64,000 bases of DNA from Spirosoma terrae (GCF_010435915.1 NZ_JAAFZH010000001.1:744001-808000); one strand, 5' to 3'. Numbered from the stretch's first letter, positions 48,786 to 57,591 are shown. Numbers and translations: made by a program. The notes: generated by a model not told the origin, from the letters alone.

Positions 48786-49175
48786 GGTTGTCACTTCGTG
48801 CTCTTTTTTGTAGCGCACCGCTAATCCTGTCATCATGTAGCCATTGCTGGTAGCAGAGGTGTAATACGTATAGCGAACGGCAACCAAGGCATCTGCGCCC
48901 AGTTTTTTGGCCTGTAGAGTCAGGCGGGATAGCATTAATTCTTTCTGTTGCATATCGTTTCCCCGACTTACCATCCGACGATCGGCCGACTGCCGATCCG
49001 TTAGAGGAACTTCGCCTTTTATTTCGAGATCTTCCAGTGGGTCAAATGGTCGGTCAGGCCGCTGGTTATCGTAAAATACCTCAACCGGATAGCGGACTTT
49101 GGTTTGCAAATAAGCGACTGGCTTAAAGCAACCCCAGGTTGTTAACAGCAGCAGCAGAATGACCCCTTTTTTCAT
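48774..49175 (-). CDS. Small lipoprotein, unknown function
   Basis: The 133-residue protein starts at ATG 49175, with signal and lipobox LLLLTTWGC. The mature part contains PVEVFYDNQRPDRPFDPLEDLEIKGEVPL and LTLQAKKLGADALVAVRYTYYTSATSNGYMMTGLAVRYK. The latter resembles heavy-metal-binding or YbjQ-like repeats in lipoproteins, but the match is loose. The frame extends upstream to 49214 into purN; that extension is unlikely. It lies 7 bases after purN and is probably co-transcribed. Confidence 0.75.
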   Translation of the reverse strand: MKKGVILLLLLTTWGCFKPVAYLQTKVRYPVEVFYDNQRPDRPFDPLEDLEIKGEVPLTDRQSADRRMVSRGNDMQQKELMLSRLTLQAKKLGADALVAVRYTYYTSATSNGYMMTGLAVRYKKEHEVTTIEK

Positions 49176-49182
49176 TGTTGAG

Positions 49183-49758
49183 TTAATTGTCAAGGCCAGC
49201 CAGTACGTCAGCAACTACCTTGGGATAATACATGTGTTCGAGAACCTGTACACTGTGTGCTACGTCGTCGGGCGTATCGGTTGGCTTTACGGAGCAGTGT
49301 GCCTGGAAAATGATTTGTCCTTCATCGTATCGTTCATTCACGTAATGAATGGTGATGCCGGATTCTGTTTCGCCAGCTGCTACGACCGCTTCGTGAACAA
49401 AATGACCGTACATGCCTTTGCCGCCAAACTTAGGTAATAAAGCAGGATGAATATTAACGATTCTGTTGGGGAAGGCCTGCACGATCCGCCCTGGCATCAG
49501 CCACATAAACCCAGCGAGAACGATGAGGTCAATGTCTTGCTTTTGCAGAATAGATAGAATCTGGTCGGTTTCGTAGAACGTTTGCCGATCAAAAAGCAGT
49601 ACCGGAATATGTAGTCTACGCGCCCGGTCAATGACACCCGCTTTGTGATTATTGGATACGATCAACGAAACATCTACGTCGTTATTATCGGCAAAATACG
49701 TAGCAATCTTCTCGGCGTTTGAGCCCGAACCAGAGGCAAATAAGGCAATACGTTTCAA
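49183..49758 (-). CDS. purN: Phosphoribosylglycinamide formyltransferase
   Basis: PurN transfers a formyl group from 10-formyltetrahydrofolate to GAR in purine synthesis. The 191 residues from TTG 49758 start KRIALFASGSGSNAEKI and contain DLIVLAGFMWLMPGRIV, NIHPALLPKFGGKGMYG (with the catalytic Asn and His) and GITIHYVNERYDEGQII. The frame is open to 49806, but the 16 extra residues have no counterpart in the family, whose usual length is about 190. Confidence 0.92.
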   Translation of the reverse strand: MKRIALFASGSGSNAEKIATYFADNNDVDVSLIVSNNHKAGVIDRARRLHIPVLLFDRQTFYETDQILSILQKQDIDLIVLAGFMWLMPGRIVQAFPNRIVNIHPALLPKFGGKGMYGHFVHEAVVAAGETESGITIHYVNERYDEGQIIFQAHCSVKPTDTPDDVAHSVQVLEHMYYPKVVADVLAGLDN

Positions 49759-49955
49759 AGTAGTAGCGGTTACTAAAGTTGCCAAAAGTACGACTTTTGC
49801 CGACAAGAAAGAATACAGGAAGTTAGATGAGAATCGTTGGCTAACGTAGTGAAACCGTCAATAAAAGACCCTCTATTCGTGAAATAAGCCTATGATTGGG
49901 TTGTTGATCAGTAGCTGAGCCACGCTTCGACTGTACGGGTAATGCAACTTTTGCC

Positions 49956-49963
49956 TATTTTTG
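49956..49963 (+). promoter_or_regulatory. Candidate -7 element before the LolD-type ATPase gene
   Basis: TATTTTTG matches TAnnTTTG exactly, 21 bases before ATG 49984. This supports that start rather than the upstream ATG at 49942. Confidence 0.4.
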
Positions 49964-49983
49964 TGAGTACTCGCCCGAATCCG

Positions 49984-50610
49984 ATGCTGGCAACCAACCA
50001 ACTCACGTTCGAATACGGCTCTGCGAAAAAGTTCGCATTTCCGGATGTTCATTGCGCAAATCGCGAAGCTCTACTCATCTTAGGACGCTCTGGAACGGGC
50101 AAAACAACGTTCCTGCATTTATTAGCTTTACTGCTACGTCCCAAAAGTGGTTCTGTAATTATCAATCAAACTGACCTGACCAAACTCGGCCCCGCTGAAA
50201 CAGCGGCATTCCGGGCCAAACACGTCGGAATTGTTTACCAGAAACCGCACTTTGTCAGCTCATTATCCGTACTCGATAACCTGGTTCTGGCTAATTATCT
50301 GGCCGATAAAGCACAGGATAAAGAGCGGGCCCGGGAATTGGCCAGCCAATTGGGTTTTGCGGATCATCTGAATAAAAAAACAAATCAGTTGAGTCAGGGT
50401 GAGCAGCAGCGGGTTAGTATCGCCCGGGCCGTTATGAATCAGCCCGATATTATTCTGGCCGACGAGCCAACGTCGAGCCTTGATGATGACAATACTGATC
50501 GTGTTATAAAACTTCTGCGTGAACAGTCGGAACAGATTGGAGCCAGCCTGATTGTTGTTACGCACGATCAGCGTCTTAAAGATGCGTTTGAGAATCAAGT
50601 ATTTCTGTAA
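49984..50610 (+). CDS. ABC transporter ATP-binding protein, LolD/MacB type
   Basis: The 208-residue protein is a stand-alone ATPase. Walker A is GRSGTGKTT, the signature is LSQGEQQR, Walker B is DIILADEPTSSLD, and the H-loop is VVTHDQ. VGIVYQKPHFVSSLSVLDNLVLANYLADK resembles the LolD/MacB-type (DevA) group. The permease is not adjacent, so the system it serves cannot be told. ATG 49984 fits both the promoter and the usual length. Confidence 0.9.
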   Translation: MLATNQLTFEYGSAKKFAFPDVHCANREALLILGRSGTGKTTFLHLLALLLRPKSGSVIINQTDLTKLGPAETAAFRAKHVGIVYQKPHFVSSLSVLDNLVLANYLADKAQDKERARELASQLGFADHLNKKTNQLSQGEQQRVSIARAVMNQPDIILADEPTSSLDDDNTDRVIKLLREQSEQIGASLIVVTHDQRLKDAFENQVFL

Positions 50611-50637
50611 ATCACGATTGCCTTTCACGACCTATCT

Positions 50638-51339
50638 ATGCGCAAACTTCTGCTTGCTCTTTTACTAATGCCCCTGCTGGTAATTGGCCAGAACCGTAAG
50701 AAAAAGGATTACCTCGTATCGCTGAACACACAGTTTGGAACGCTCCGGCTTGTGTTGTACGATCAGACGCCAAAACATAAAGAGAACTTCATTAAGCTGG
50801 TTAACCAGAAATTTTACGATAGCCTGTTGTTTCATCGGATTATTCCCCTGTTTATGATTCAGGGTGGCGATCCAAACTCGCGCCGGGCGAAACCCGATGA
50901 ACCGCTGGGCCGGGGCGATGTTGGCTATAAAATTCCAGCGGAGTTTGTGCCGACGCTGTTTCATAAAAAAGGCGCTTTGGCGGCTGCTCGTGATAATAAT
51001 CCAGAAAAAGCGTCCAGTGGCTGTCAGTTCTATATTGTGCAGGGGCGTGTCTGGAATGACGAGGAGTTGCAAAAACAAATTGCCCGTATTGAAAACATGA
51101 AAGGCCACGTTCCTTCCGACGAGCAAAAGCAGGTTTACAAAACCCTTGGTGGCGCTCCGCATCTGGACGGTAATTACACGGTATTTGGCGAAGTTATTGA
51201 CGGTCTGGCTGTGATAGATAGCATTGCCAAGCAACCCAGAAACGAAATGGATCGGCCCGATCAGGACATTCGTATGACCATGAAAGGCGATTGGGTCAGG
51301 AAAAAAAAGATTACAAAGCAGTTTGGTTATAAATACTAG
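50638..51339 (+). CDS. Periplasmic peptidyl-prolyl isomerase, cyclophilin type
   Basis: The 233-residue protein has a signal peptide (LLLALLLMPLLVIGQ) and a cyclophilin domain. The latter includes LVLYDQTPKHKENFIKLVNQKFYDSLLFHRIIPLFMIQGGDPNSR, GALAAARDNNPEKASSGCQFYIVQG and YTVFGEVIDGLAVIDSIAKQP. The catalytic Arg of FHRIIP and the Gln of MIQGGDP are present. An insertion of about 35 residues (WNDEELQKQIARIENMKGHVPSDEQKQVYKTLG) is typical of Bacteroidetes members. It helps fold exported proteins. Confidence 0.94.
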   Translation: MRKLLLALLLMPLLVIGQNRKKKDYLVSLNTQFGTLRLVLYDQTPKHKENFIKLVNQKFYDSLLFHRIIPLFMIQGGDPNSRRAKPDEPLGRGDVGYKIPAEFVPTLFHKKGALAAARDNNPEKASSGCQFYIVQGRVWNDEELQKQIARIENMKGHVPSDEQKQVYKTLGGAPHLDGNYTVFGEVIDGLAVIDSIAKQPRNEMDRPDQDIRMTMKGDWVRKKKITKQFGYKY

Positions 51340-51372
51340 TAACGTACTAACCAATTGCAACACTAGGAAACT

Positions 51373-52284
51373 ATGAAAAAACGGATTCTTCTCACGGGCG
51401 CTAACGGATTGTTAGGGCAGAAATTAGTGAGCCTGTTGGTACAAAAACCGGATGTTGAGCTGGTGGCTACGGCCAGAGGAACGAACCGGCTTCCCTTCGC
51501 GGAGGGGTATACGTACCGCCCAATGGATATTACGGATAAGCAACAAGTGCTGGAGGTTATCGGCGATGTTCGGCCAGACGTAGTTATCCACGGGGCTGCT
51601 ATGACGGACGTGGATAAGTGTGAAATTCAGAAAGATGACTGCTGGGCGCAGAACGTTCATGCGGTTGAATACATCATCGAAGCGTGCAAAGCCACGAATG
51701 CTTTCCTGGTACACGTATCGACCGATTTTATTTTTGATGGTGCTGCCGGACCCTACGACGAGACCGCAGAAGCAAATCCGATCAGTTTTTATGGCTGGAG
51801 TAAGCAGGCGGGCGAATCGGCCGTAAAACATTCTGGTCTTCGCTGGGCCATTGCCCGTACTGTGCTTGTATATGGTATTGCCCACGATATGAGCCGCAGC
51901 AATATCATTCTATGGGTTAAGAAATCGCTGGAAGAAGGAAAGACTATTAAAGTCGTTACGGACCAGTGGCGGAGTCCAACGCTGGCCGAAGATTTGGCAA
52001 TGGGCTGTTATCTGATTGCCGATCAGGAAGCGGAAGGAATCTTCAATATTTCGGGTAAAGAAGTACTGACGCCTTACGATATGGCTATTAAAACCGCCGA
52101 TTATTTCGGCCTCGATAAATCGTTGATTACGCAGGCCGATGCATCGACGTTTACCCAGGTTGCCCGTCGCCCGCCCCGTACCGGCTTTATTCTCGATAAG
52201 TCCAGAACCGTATTGGGCTACGACCCTCATTCGTTTGAGGAAGGTATTGCCGTACTGGCTGGTCAACTGAAACAGCCAGCATGA
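51373..52284 (+). CDS. RmlD-like NAD(P)-dependent sugar-nucleotide reductase
   Basis: The 303-residue SDR protein starts with RILLTGANGLLGQKLVSLL and has STDFIFDGAAGPYDETAEANPISFYGWSKQAGE, containing the catalytic Ser/Thr and YxxxK. VVIHGAAMTDVDKCE and QWRSPTLAEDLA match dTDP-4-dehydrorhamnose reductases. No rmlA, rmlB or rmlC is nearby, so the true substrate may differ. The tautomerase-like gene overlaps its stop by 4 bases. Confidence 0.88.
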   Translation: MKKRILLTGANGLLGQKLVSLLVQKPDVELVATARGTNRLPFAEGYTYRPMDITDKQQVLEVIGDVRPDVVIHGAAMTDVDKCEIQKDDCWAQNVHAVEYIIEACKATNAFLVHVSTDFIFDGAAGPYDETAEANPISFYGWSKQAGESAVKHSGLRWAIARTVLVYGIAHDMSRSNIILWVKKSLEEGKTIKVVTDQWRSPTLAEDLAMGCYLIADQEAEGIFNISGKEVLTPYDMAIKTADYFGLDKSLITQADASTFTQVARRPPRTGFILDKSRTVLGYDPHSFEEGIAVLAGQLKQPA

Positions 52285-52670
52285 GCCAGGTAAAACTATA
52301 TGGTGTGCGCGAGCAGTTGCTGCCAATTCGCGAGCGGTTGTCAGACGTAGTGCATTCGTGCGTCGTTGACGCTTTACAGTTTCCGGCCAATAAACGCGCT
52401 CACCGATTTTTTTATCTGGACAAGGACGATTTTTACTGGCCGGAAACCGCTTCAGAACGGTACGTTATCCTGGAGTTTATGATGATGGAAGGCCGGACGG
52501 TTGAAACGAAGAAAAGACTGATTCATTTGCTCTATGAACGAGTCTGTGAGCAGCTGGATTTAGCCGTTACTGACCTCGAAATCTGCATTCTTGAAAGCCC
52601 TGCACACAACTGGGGCTTTCGGGGTATGACCGGCGACGAAATTCAGCTTAACTATACGATTACGATCTAA
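52281..52670 (+). CDS. Tautomerase-superfamily protein lacking Pro-2
   Basis: The 129-residue protein matches the Tautomerase_2 pattern (LSDVVHSCVVDALQFPANKRAHRFFYLDKDDFYWP, KKRLIHLLYERVCEQL, DLEICILESPAHNWGFRG). Active tautomerases need a proline directly after the initiator Met; here residue 2 is Ser. The gene overlaps the RmlD-like gene by 4 bases (ATGA) and is translationally coupled to it. Either the activity has been lost or it uses a different chemistry. Confidence 0.85.
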   Translation: MSQVKLYGVREQLLPIRERLSDVVHSCVVDALQFPANKRAHRFFYLDKDDFYWPETASERYVILEFMMMEGRTVETKKRLIHLLYERVCEQLDLAVTDLEICILESPAHNWGFRGMTGDEIQLNYTITI

Positions 52671-52673
52671 TCA

Positions 52674-52937
52674 GTGACGATCCAACTCAAAGTTAAGCCA
52701 GGGAGCAAAATTGATCAGATGTTTTTCGATGCGTCGGGTCTACTGAATGCCAAAATCAAAGCACCTGCTCAGGACGGCAAGGCCAATGCCTACCTTATTG
52801 AGTTTCTCGCGAAGCAATTAGGCGTTGCCAAATCGAGCGTATCCATTGTGTCGGGGTTTACCAATCCACATAAACGCATTGCATTGGACGTAACGGAGGA
52901 AACCTACGCTCGTTTTCTGGAACGTATTGCTACGTAG
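52674..52937 (+). CDS. DUF167 (YggU) family protein
   Basis: This 87-residue protein starts at GTG 52674, three bases after the previous stop. LKVKPGSKIDQMFFD, LNAKIKAPAQDGKANAYLIEFLAKQLGVAKSSVSIVSGFTNPHKRIAL is the full DUF167 pattern. Members are widespread and their function is not established. The tight spacing makes it the end of the RmlD-like/tautomerase operon. Confidence 0.93.
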   Translation: MTIQLKVKPGSKIDQMFFDASGLLNAKIKAPAQDGKANAYLIEFLAKQLGVAKSSVSIVSGFTNPHKRIALDVTEETYARFLERIAT

Positions 52938-52970
52938 TGGCAAAACGGTTGCTGCCTGGGTAAGCACAAT

Positions 52971-53387
52971 TTACAAGGCCTCTCTCGGATAGTCATTCAT
53001 AATCTTTTCCAGCATCGCTCTGGTGAGCGGTTTAGGAAGGTAGCCTTTTACGTCGTCGATCTGATTGGCTCGTTTCGTATCAGCCGAGTTAATAGACGTA
53101 GTAAGCATGAGCAAAACCAGTCTACTACGTAACGATTGGTTGAGCTGGCCATAGCGTTCAAGAAATTCGAAACCATTCATGCCGGGCATATTGATATCCA
53201 GCAGGATAACATCAGGTCGTACGTAGTCCGGATGATCCGTTTGCGCCAGATAGTCAAGACCTTTTTGCCCATTTTCTACAATTCGAACCGTATCAAATAA
53301 TCCAGATTCATCAATTACTAACTGGTGTAAATAGTTATCATCGGGATCGTCGTCAATTAAGAGAATACAACGAATCGGCTTGCGCAT
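52971..53387 (-). CDS. Single-domain response regulator (CheY/Rcp1-like)
   Basis: The 138-residue protein is one receiver domain with no output domain. The acidic pocket is Asp12-14 (LLIDDDPDDN), the phospho-acceptor is Asp64 (VILLDINMPGMNG), with a Thr in LMLTTS and the Lys in YLPKPL. It resembles Rcp1-type regulators that partner phytochrome-like kinases. The start overlaps the 3' end of the histidine kinase gene by 35 bases, so the two form a translationally coupled pair. How the signal goes further is not evident. Confidence 0.93.
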   Translation of the reverse strand: MRKPIRCILLIDDDPDDNYLHQLVIDESGLFDTVRIVENGQKGLDYLAQTDHPDYVRPDVILLDINMPGMNGFEFLERYGQLNQSLRSRLVLLMLTTSINSADTKRANQIDDVKGYLPKPLTRAMLEKIMNDYPREAL

Positions 53388-54516
53388 ACTGATGGACAGT
53401 TTTAATTACCTTAGGAATAGTGAAATAGAACGTAGTGCCAGTGCCCACTGTACTATCGAGCCATATATGGCCGCCATAAATCTCTACTATTTTTTTACAG
53501 GTTGCTAATCCGATACCCGTGCCGGAGTATTCGTTTCGGCCGTGAAGTCGCTGAAAAAGCTGAAAAACACGGTCGTAATACTGCTGATCAATGCCAATGC
53601 CATTATCGGCTACTGAAAAACAATACTGGTGAATTTCTTCTGTAAATCGGATCGCAATGTCAGGCGTTACGTTGGGCCGCCGGTATTTGAGGCTATTGGA
53701 AATCAGGTTTTGAAAAAGCTGCTTCAGATCGGTTTGGTGCCCCATTATGACAGGTAGCGGATCAACGTCAATCGTTGCACCACTAGCCTGAATATCAGAT
53801 TGTAATTCTTCTAAAATCTCTTTTAGGACTATATTCAGGTCGACCTGGGCCAGTGCAATTTCGCTACCAACCCGTGAGAAATTGAGCAGATCATTGATTA
53901 AGCCACGCATTCGCTCGGCGGCAGCGGTCGATACGCCAATCATTCGCTGAGCTTCTCCGTCGAGATGGGGGCCATGCTTATGTTCAAGTAAGGACAGATA
54001 ATTTGTGATCGTTTTTAGGGGCGACTGGAGGTCGTGCGATGCGATGTAGGCAAATTGCTGTAGCTCATGGTTCGAGCGTGTTAGTTCCTGCATCGCCAGT
54101 TGCCGAAACGCTAATTCGCGTTCATACTCTTTCGAGGTACGCAGACCAACGGCTTCATTGAAATAACGGATCAGCGCAATAACAGTTGCTATGGATACAA
54201 TGCCCGTTAAAAAACGAATGAAAGCGTTTACGCGGTAGGCTGGTAGCCAGAACATGGCCGCATCGACAAGGTGGGTAAGTCCGCAAAGCAGAATGAAAGC
54301 GCCGAAAAGCCAGAAGACGCCCGAAAGAGGTACCCCTTTTTTGATTAGAATAAAACGAATGAGAATAAGCGGTATGGCCATATAAGCCAGCCAGATTGTC
54401 AGATCGGAAATTATATACAACCAGCCATGGAAGTCCGTCCATTGGCCACAATACCAGCGAGGAGGCCAGTCACTCGTATCGGTGAACCGTTGGAAAAATT
54501 CGAAGAAATCTTGCAT
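53353..54516 (-). CDS. Histidine kinase with ethylene-receptor-like membrane domain
   Basis: The 387-residue protein (ATG 54516) has three membrane helices in residues 33-117. They match the ethylene-binding domain of plant ETR1: Asp38, Tyr45, Ile48 and Pro49 in helix 1, and Ile75, Cys78 and His82 in helix 2 have the same spacing as the residues ETR1 needs for copper and ethylene binding. A Cys lies ahead of helix 1 at residue 23. There is no GAF or PAS domain. A short linker leads to HisKA (FAYIASHDLQSP, His161) and HATPase_c (NLISNSLKYRR, NGIGI, GTGIGL). The single-domain regulator gene overlaps it. Ethylene or another small ligand is a plausible signal; this is inferred. Confidence 0.88.
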   Translation of the reverse strand: MQDFFEFFQRFTDTSDWPPRWYCGQWTDFHGWLYIISDLTIWLAYMAIPLILIRFILIKKGVPLSGVFWLFGAFILLCGLTHLVDAAMFWLPAYRVNAFIRFLTGIVSIATVIALIRYFNEAVGLRTSKEYERELAFRQLAMQELTRSNHELQQFAYIASHDLQSPLKTITNYLSLLEHKHGPHLDGEAQRMIGVSTAAAERMRGLINDLLNFSRVGSEIALAQVDLNIVLKEILEELQSDIQASGATIDVDPLPVIMGHQTDLKQLFQNLISNSLKYRRPNVTPDIAIRFTEEIHQYCFSVADNGIGIDQQYYDRVFQLFQRLHGRNEYSGTGIGLATCKKIVEIYGGHIWLDSTVGTGTTFYFTIPKVIKTVHQYAQADSLYSLN

Positions 54517-54762
54517 AGAGGAAGAAGGCAGTAAATGGCAAGTTAACGGAGTATACCTTATATACGTCAATGACTTGCGTCTGGACGCATATAAGATATA
54601 AAGATAAGCAGGAATGGAACGTTTAAAGGAATCGATTGAAAAATATGCGACTTTAATCCTATGATGACTTATGATATGTTTACTTTTTCATGTGTTCGGT
54701 GATTGTTTTAAACGATGAAACCGAGCTATAATTTAACCAATATAACCAGTCCAGAAATGAAA

Positions 54763-54808
54763 AAACCGACAATCGTTTTGACAGTTATATCGAAACGATT
54801 GTCGGTTT
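54763..54808. terminator. Terminator-like hairpin before the glycosyltransferase end
   Basis: AAACCGACAATCGTTT at 54763-54778 is complementary to 54793-54808 over 16 bases. It lies just past the 3' end of the minus-strand glycosyltransferase gene... read from the plus side it precedes the gene end at 54841; on the minus strand the stem is followed by a T-run. Confidence 0.65.
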
Positions 54809-54840
54809 GTATATACAGCAAATTTTGCTAAAACGGCAAA

Positions 54841-55641
54841 CTATACCGCGTCTACTGGTTCGGCCATGGTTTCGGGCGCCTGCTTTCGTGGAATATAATG
54901 GCGGAAGAAACTGCTGATTTTCATTTGCAGAACGCCAAAAACGGCTTCTTTGAAAATCTTCGTCGACATTTTAGAGACGCCTTTGGTCCGATCCGTGAAA
55001 ATGATCGGTACTTCTTTCAGACGGAACCCGTATTTCCAGCAGGTAAATTTCATTTCTATCTGGAACGCGTACCCTACAAATTTAATTGGGTTGTGCAGAA
55101 TTACTTCCAGTACGTTGGCACGGTAGCAAACAAAACCAGCCGTTGGGTCCATGACTGACATCCCCGTAATGAACCGGACATATACGCCCGCAAAATAGGA
55201 CATCAGTACTCGGCCAATTGGCCAGTTCACTACGTTAACGCCACGAATGTAGCGAGAGCCAATGGCTACGTCGGCGCGGTCAGGACCTTCGTCGGCACAG
55301 GCGTGATAAAGCTTAACCAGATCGTCGGGGTTATGGGAAAAATCGGCGTCCATTTCAAAAAGATACTGATAACCGCGCGATAATGCCCATTTAAAACCAT
55401 CTATATAGGCGGTTCCCAAACCCAGTTTTCCCCGTCGTTCGAGTAAATGAAGGCGGGCGTTACGTCCCGTTCCTGAGAATTCTTCCTGTAAGTCACGGAC
55501 GCACTGAGCCGTTCCGTCGGGAGAGCCGTCGTCTACGATCAATACGTCGAACGGCTCCGGTAGTGAGAATACTTTACGGATAATAGCCTCAATATTCTCT
55601 ATTTCATTATAAGTTGGAATTACGACCAGACGTTCTTTCAC
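54841..55641 (-). CDS. Polyprenol monophosphomannose synthase-like glycosyltransferase (GT2)
   Basis: The 266-residue protein is a GT2 enzyme of the DPM1 type: VVIPTYNEIENIEAII, VLIVDDGSPDGTAQ, GKLGLGTAYIDGFKWAL, FEMDADFSHNPDDL (the DxD metal motif), VAIGSRYIRGV and VPIIFTDRTKGVSKMS. No C-terminal membrane helices are present, as in short DPM1 proteins. It probably makes a polyprenyl-phosphate sugar donor for envelope glycans or protein mannosylation. Confidence 0.93.
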   Translation of the reverse strand: MKERLVVIPTYNEIENIEAIIRKVFSLPEPFDVLIVDDGSPDGTAQCVRDLQEEFSGTGRNARLHLLERRGKLGLGTAYIDGFKWALSRGYQYLFEMDADFSHNPDDLVKLYHACADEGPDRADVAIGSRYIRGVNVVNWPIGRVLMSYFAGVYVRFITGMSVMDPTAGFVCYRANVLEVILHNPIKFVGYAFQIEMKFTCWKYGFRLKEVPIIFTDRTKGVSKMSTKIFKEAVFGVLQMKISSFFRHYIPRKQAPETMAEPVDAV

Positions 55642-55722
55642 GGACTTATTAGGAGTGTTAGTCGGTTGATACTGTACTATTCATACAACAGCAGCGCCGA
55701 CGTTTTTTGTACAAAGAAACTA

Positions 55723-57069
55723 TTAAAATTTGTTAATGAGGGTGTTTTGGCCCAACTGCCGGGCTAACTCTCTGGCTTTGCCGATACAATCTGAAAGCGA
55801 TACGCCTTTGTACCAGTTGGCACATACCCGTAAATCATCGTTCTCAACGGTCTCGATGTGTTTGCGCACGGCGGCCAGGTGGCTATTATATTGTGGTATG
55901 GCTCGCTCCCAGCGCGCTAGTGTTTGAAAAACAGGTTCATCGGCCTTGATACCGAAACTTGACACCAGCTCCTGATGGACTTTGTCGTACAGAACATCAT
56001 CCGGTAGCCGGGCACTTTGCGTATGCGCGCGACCACCAACCATCGTTGTGATCAGCACTTCATTATCGGGGCACCGGCCTGCGAAAACAGAGCTGCTCCA
56101 GATGTGGCCCGAAGCAAAACGACCTTCAATGGTAGGGTTCAGGCCGCCGAAACCATCAAGAGGGTGCGCTACGTCGGCCCGTTTGTAAACCGAATGAACG
56201 GCTGTCATCGGCGGGTAGTCGACCTGGTTGAGGGCATTGGCAAACGCAGGATACTGCGTAGCAACCAATCGGGCGGCTGCGTCTGTGCCGGTTGCCAGCA
56301 CAAGTTTATCAACAGTCTGGATGCCTGATTTTGATTCTACCTGCCAGCCATGACTGGTTCGGCTGATACGTTGAACGGGATCACCAAGCGACAAATGGGT
56401 CAGGCTAGCCGCCAGCTTATTGGTCAGCGCCTGCATACCATCCCGGAAGCTGAACGACTGCCGCCTGCCACTACCAGATTGATTTTTGATCAGGCCACGT
56501 ACTACCGAGCCGTATTCTTTTTCGTACTGAAGTAAAATGGGAAAGGTTTCTGAAACCAGAAGCTCTTCAGGATCGCCGGCATAAATACCCGCTACAAACG
56601 GAGCCAGCGCATAATCAACAATTTCACTGGAAAAACGGCGTCGAAAAAACTGGGCTAATGTTTCTCCTTCGGGCGATATGGTCTTGTTATTACGTTCGCG
56701 AAAGATGGCCAGTTTTGTTGACCAGCTAAAAAAGCCGCCGAAAAGCAGGGAGGGAGGGCCGGACGGAAGCTTGCGGTACTGCCCATTGCGAAAGATATAC
56801 CGAGCTTTACTGACCGGATTACTGAAAACCAGGTCGGGCGTAAGGCCCAGCTCATCGAGCCATAGTAGTAAATCGCTGTCGCCAAGGAGCGAGTTGGGAC
56901 CCAGTTCGCGCAGATAACGCTGGCCGTCAGGGCCGGTTTCCCAACGCGAACCAATATAGCCGCCTGCTCGGTCGGTGGCTTCCCAAATCTGGTAGTCGAT
57001 GCCTTTTTTTTCTAATTCGTAAGCCAGCGTCAAACCAGAAATGCCCGCGCCAATAATACCAATGCTCAT
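55723..57069 (-). CDS. hemG: FAD-dependent protoporphyrinogen oxidase
   Basis: This oxygen-dependent or coproporphyrin-type oxidase (also called hemY) acts near the end of heme synthesis. The 448 residues begin with the FAD motif [26 protein letters not shown]-like DRAGGYIGSR, GPNSLL, and the C-terminal GVSLSDCIGKARELARQL, where the last FAD-binding segment lies, match the family. Whether it uses protoporphyrinogen or coproporphyrinogen cannot be read from the sequence. The DUF4296 gene upstream overlaps its start by 4 bases. Confidence 0.92.
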   Translation of the reverse strand: MSIGIIGAGISGLTLAYELEKKGIDYQIWEATDRAGGYIGSRWETGPDGQRYLRELGPNSLLGDSDLLLWLDELGLTPDLVFSNPVSKARYIFRNGQYRKLPSGPPSLLFGGFFSWSTKLAIFRERNNKTISPEGETLAQFFRRRFSSEIVDYALAPFVAGIYAGDPEELLVSETFPILLQYEKEYGSVVRGLIKNQSGSGRRQSFSFRDGMQALTNKLAASLTHLSLGDPVQRISRTSHGWQVESKSGIQTVDKLVLATGTDAAARLVATQYPAFANALNQVDYPPMTAVHSVYKRADVAHPLDGFGGLNPTIEGRFASGHIWSSSVFAGRCPDNEVLITTMVGGRAHTQSARLPDDVLYDKVHQELVSSFGIKADEPVFQTLARWERAIPQYNSHLAAVRKHIETVENDDLRVCANWYKGVSLSDCIGKARELARQLGQNTLINKF

Positions 57070-57452
57070 GACTTGGCTGGTTTAGGTTTAGGCGCTTCGG
57101 ATTCTTTTTTTAGCTTTTCCACAACCTGTTTGTAAATAACTTCCATTTCGCGTGGATGCGATGAGTAGTAGCCGTAGCTCCTGGCATAAGCGGCTGTATC
57201 GACCTTAAATCGTTTGAAGATCTGTTTTTCCATATGCTTATAAGCGATATTGGACGAATCGACGGATCGTAGTCCCAGACGGCTCACCCGCGTTTCGGCC
57301 TTATGAACCTCGGTCAGGATATCGGCCATGCGGTCGCCGGGAATCAAATTGTCAGGTTTTGTATTTTGCTCTGATTGGCAGCTCGGTATCAATCCCATGC
57401 CGAGCATGAAAAGAGCCATCCAACTCGTTTGTTTAATAAGATGCCAACGCAT
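57066..57452 (-). CDS. DUF4296 lipoprotein
   Basis: The 128-residue protein has a lipobox (GLIPSCQS) after a signal peptide. The mature part (LIPGDRMADILTEVHKAETRV, KHMEKQIFKRFKVDTAAYARSYGYYSSHPREMEVIYKQVVEKLKKE) matches DUF4296, a Bacteroidetes family of unknown function. It overlaps the protoporphyrinogen oxidase gene by 4 bases. Confidence 0.88.
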   Translation of the reverse strand: MRWHLIKQTSWMALFMLGMGLIPSCQSEQNTKPDNLIPGDRMADILTEVHKAETRVSRLGLRSVDSSNIAYKHMEKQIFKRFKVDTAAYARSYGYYSSHPREMEVIYKQVVEKLKKESEAPKPKPAKS

Positions 57453-57591
57453 AGTGTTTAAGCGTTAATTTTGTAAGCTAGCCCAGTTTGGGCCCATTCG
57501 GCGAATTTGCGCTAGACAAATTCATGCCCGACCTAATGCCGTTGGGCAAAGTTCGGGATTGCTTGTTTAAATAGTATAACATCAGCTTCGT

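Noticed and set aside
49759-49806. 16-residue N-terminal extension of PurN
   Set aside because: Family members start at the KRIALFASGSGSN segment, so TTG 49758 is preferred.
50665-51363. 232-residue minus-strand reading frame opposite the cyclophilin gene
   Set aside because: Cyclophilin motifs on the plus strand are complete; the antisense frame is a composition effect.
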